A DNA stretch of 34,943 bases from Candidatus Desulfaltia sp. (lineage in GTDB: Bacteria > Desulfobacterota > Desulfobacteria > Desulfobacterales > ETH-SRB1). The position numbers were made by a program, and so were the translations under genes. This document shows, piece by piece, positions 34,803 through 34,943 of the stretch (its first letter is position 1; every line of letters begins with the position of its first letter). Location of the stretch: contig JAUSPN010000107.1 of the NCBI GenBank assembly GCA_030656555.1, positions 1-34,943 on the forward strand, written 5' to 3'. The notes under the pieces were generated by a model. It was not told the DNA's origin. It saw only the letters and a program-made list of their open reading frames with translations, and did not search any database.

Positions 34803-34943
34803 GTTTTAGTCCATTATAAAAACCCTTGCCCTCAGGGCAAGGTCAGAGTTCATTGGCTTTGCCTTTTGAACGACCCATTGTTACATCCAGACCTGAGTTG
34901 TCCCAACAGCATCAGGAAAGGAGTAACAAATGAGTCGTTTTCG
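34803..34943 (+). mobile_element. Right copy of the terminal inverted repeat
   Basis: This is the exact reverse complement of 1-141. It carries the same hairpin (34824-34842), the same AAAGGAG and the same outward ATG. Its inner boundary follows directly on the ATGAAAAGC near 34794-34802. Two inverted copies of one element could mean a composite-transposon-like arrangement or two separate insertions. Confidence 0.7.
34930..34943 (+). CDS. First codons of the element's outward-facing gene (partial, right copy)
   Basis: ATG at 34930 with AAAGGAG six bases upstream, reading MSRF up to the window edge; the same start as at 14-1. Confidence 0.4.

Noticed and set aside
1-34943. CRISPR array, tRNA, rRNA or prophage genes
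   Set aside because: I looked on both strands for regularly spaced repeats, rRNA-like runs and tRNA cloverleaf ends, and found none that I could support.

Overview
The window looks like one whole assembled contig from an anaerobic, sulfate-reducer-like bacterium, most probably Desulfobacterota/Desulfobacterales. The grounds are gene content, not phylogeny: a ferredoxin-dependent 2-oxoacid oxidoreductase cluster, HdrA/HdrCB/MvhD fusion proteins, a selenocysteine-type HdrA, several [4Fe-4S] ferredoxins, a DUF362 protein, and families of short palindromic repeats between genes. No rRNA, tRNA, CRISPR array or phage module was seen.

Layout. (1) 1-141 and 34803-34943 are perfect inverted copies of the same sequence, the 5' end of an outward-facing gene of a repeated (IS-like) element. 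The left copy truncates a 7TM sensor gene downstream of recN. (2) 2485-8160 is accessory DNA: a MITE-like element, vapBC, a PmeII-like restriction endonuclease with its methyltransferase, a MORC-like GHKL ATPase fused to a PD-(D/E)XK-like nuclease, and brnTA. The ATPase gene is bounded by integron core-site heptamers, and a 127-bp attC-like fold (5175-5301) begins exactly at its stop codon, so it looks like an integron gene cassette. (3) 8165-20770 is a 12.6-kb redox cluster on the plus strand: iorA without iorB, a 2[4Fe-4S] ferredoxin, korA, korB, korC, a 1123-residue flavin/Fe-S protein joining GltD-like and HdrA-like parts, an MvhD-HdrC-HdrB fusion, and an HdrA-MvhD fusion whose frame is broken by one TGA. 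That TGA replaces a cysteine of the HdrA family and is followed by a bacterial SECIS-like hairpin, so I annotate one 817-residue selenoprotein. (4) 20904-28929, minus strand, is mostly housekeeping: ferredoxin, an unknown 331-residue protein, a cysteine synthase/cysteinyl-tRNA synthetase fusion with altered signature motifs, tmk, a YhaM-like OB/HD nuclease, surE, ssb and a DUF362 ferredoxin. (5) 29246-33423, minus strand: a DksA-like protein, a polyamine operon (speD, agmatinase, deoxyhypusine-synthase-like), HU, a SET-domain protein and a small unknown. (6) The right end has a zinc-ribbon miniprotein, a secreted small protein and palindromic repeats.

How the genes fit together. The redox cluster probably oxidises 2-oxoacids (aryl-pyruvates through IorA, another 2-oxoacid through KorABC) to acyl-CoA and reduced ferredoxin. 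The Hdr/Mvh/GltD-like proteins would then route those electrons by flavin-based electron transfer among ferredoxin, NAD(P)H and a disulfide or other acceptor. No hydrogenase or formate dehydrogenase gene is present to supply MvhD, so the partner is unknown. The accessory region combines two toxin-antitoxin modules with restriction-modification and a possible ATPase-nuclease defence gene.

Limits. All calls come from reading the translations and sequence by eye. Domain assignments, the SECIS, the attC site and promoters were not tested with profile or folding software.
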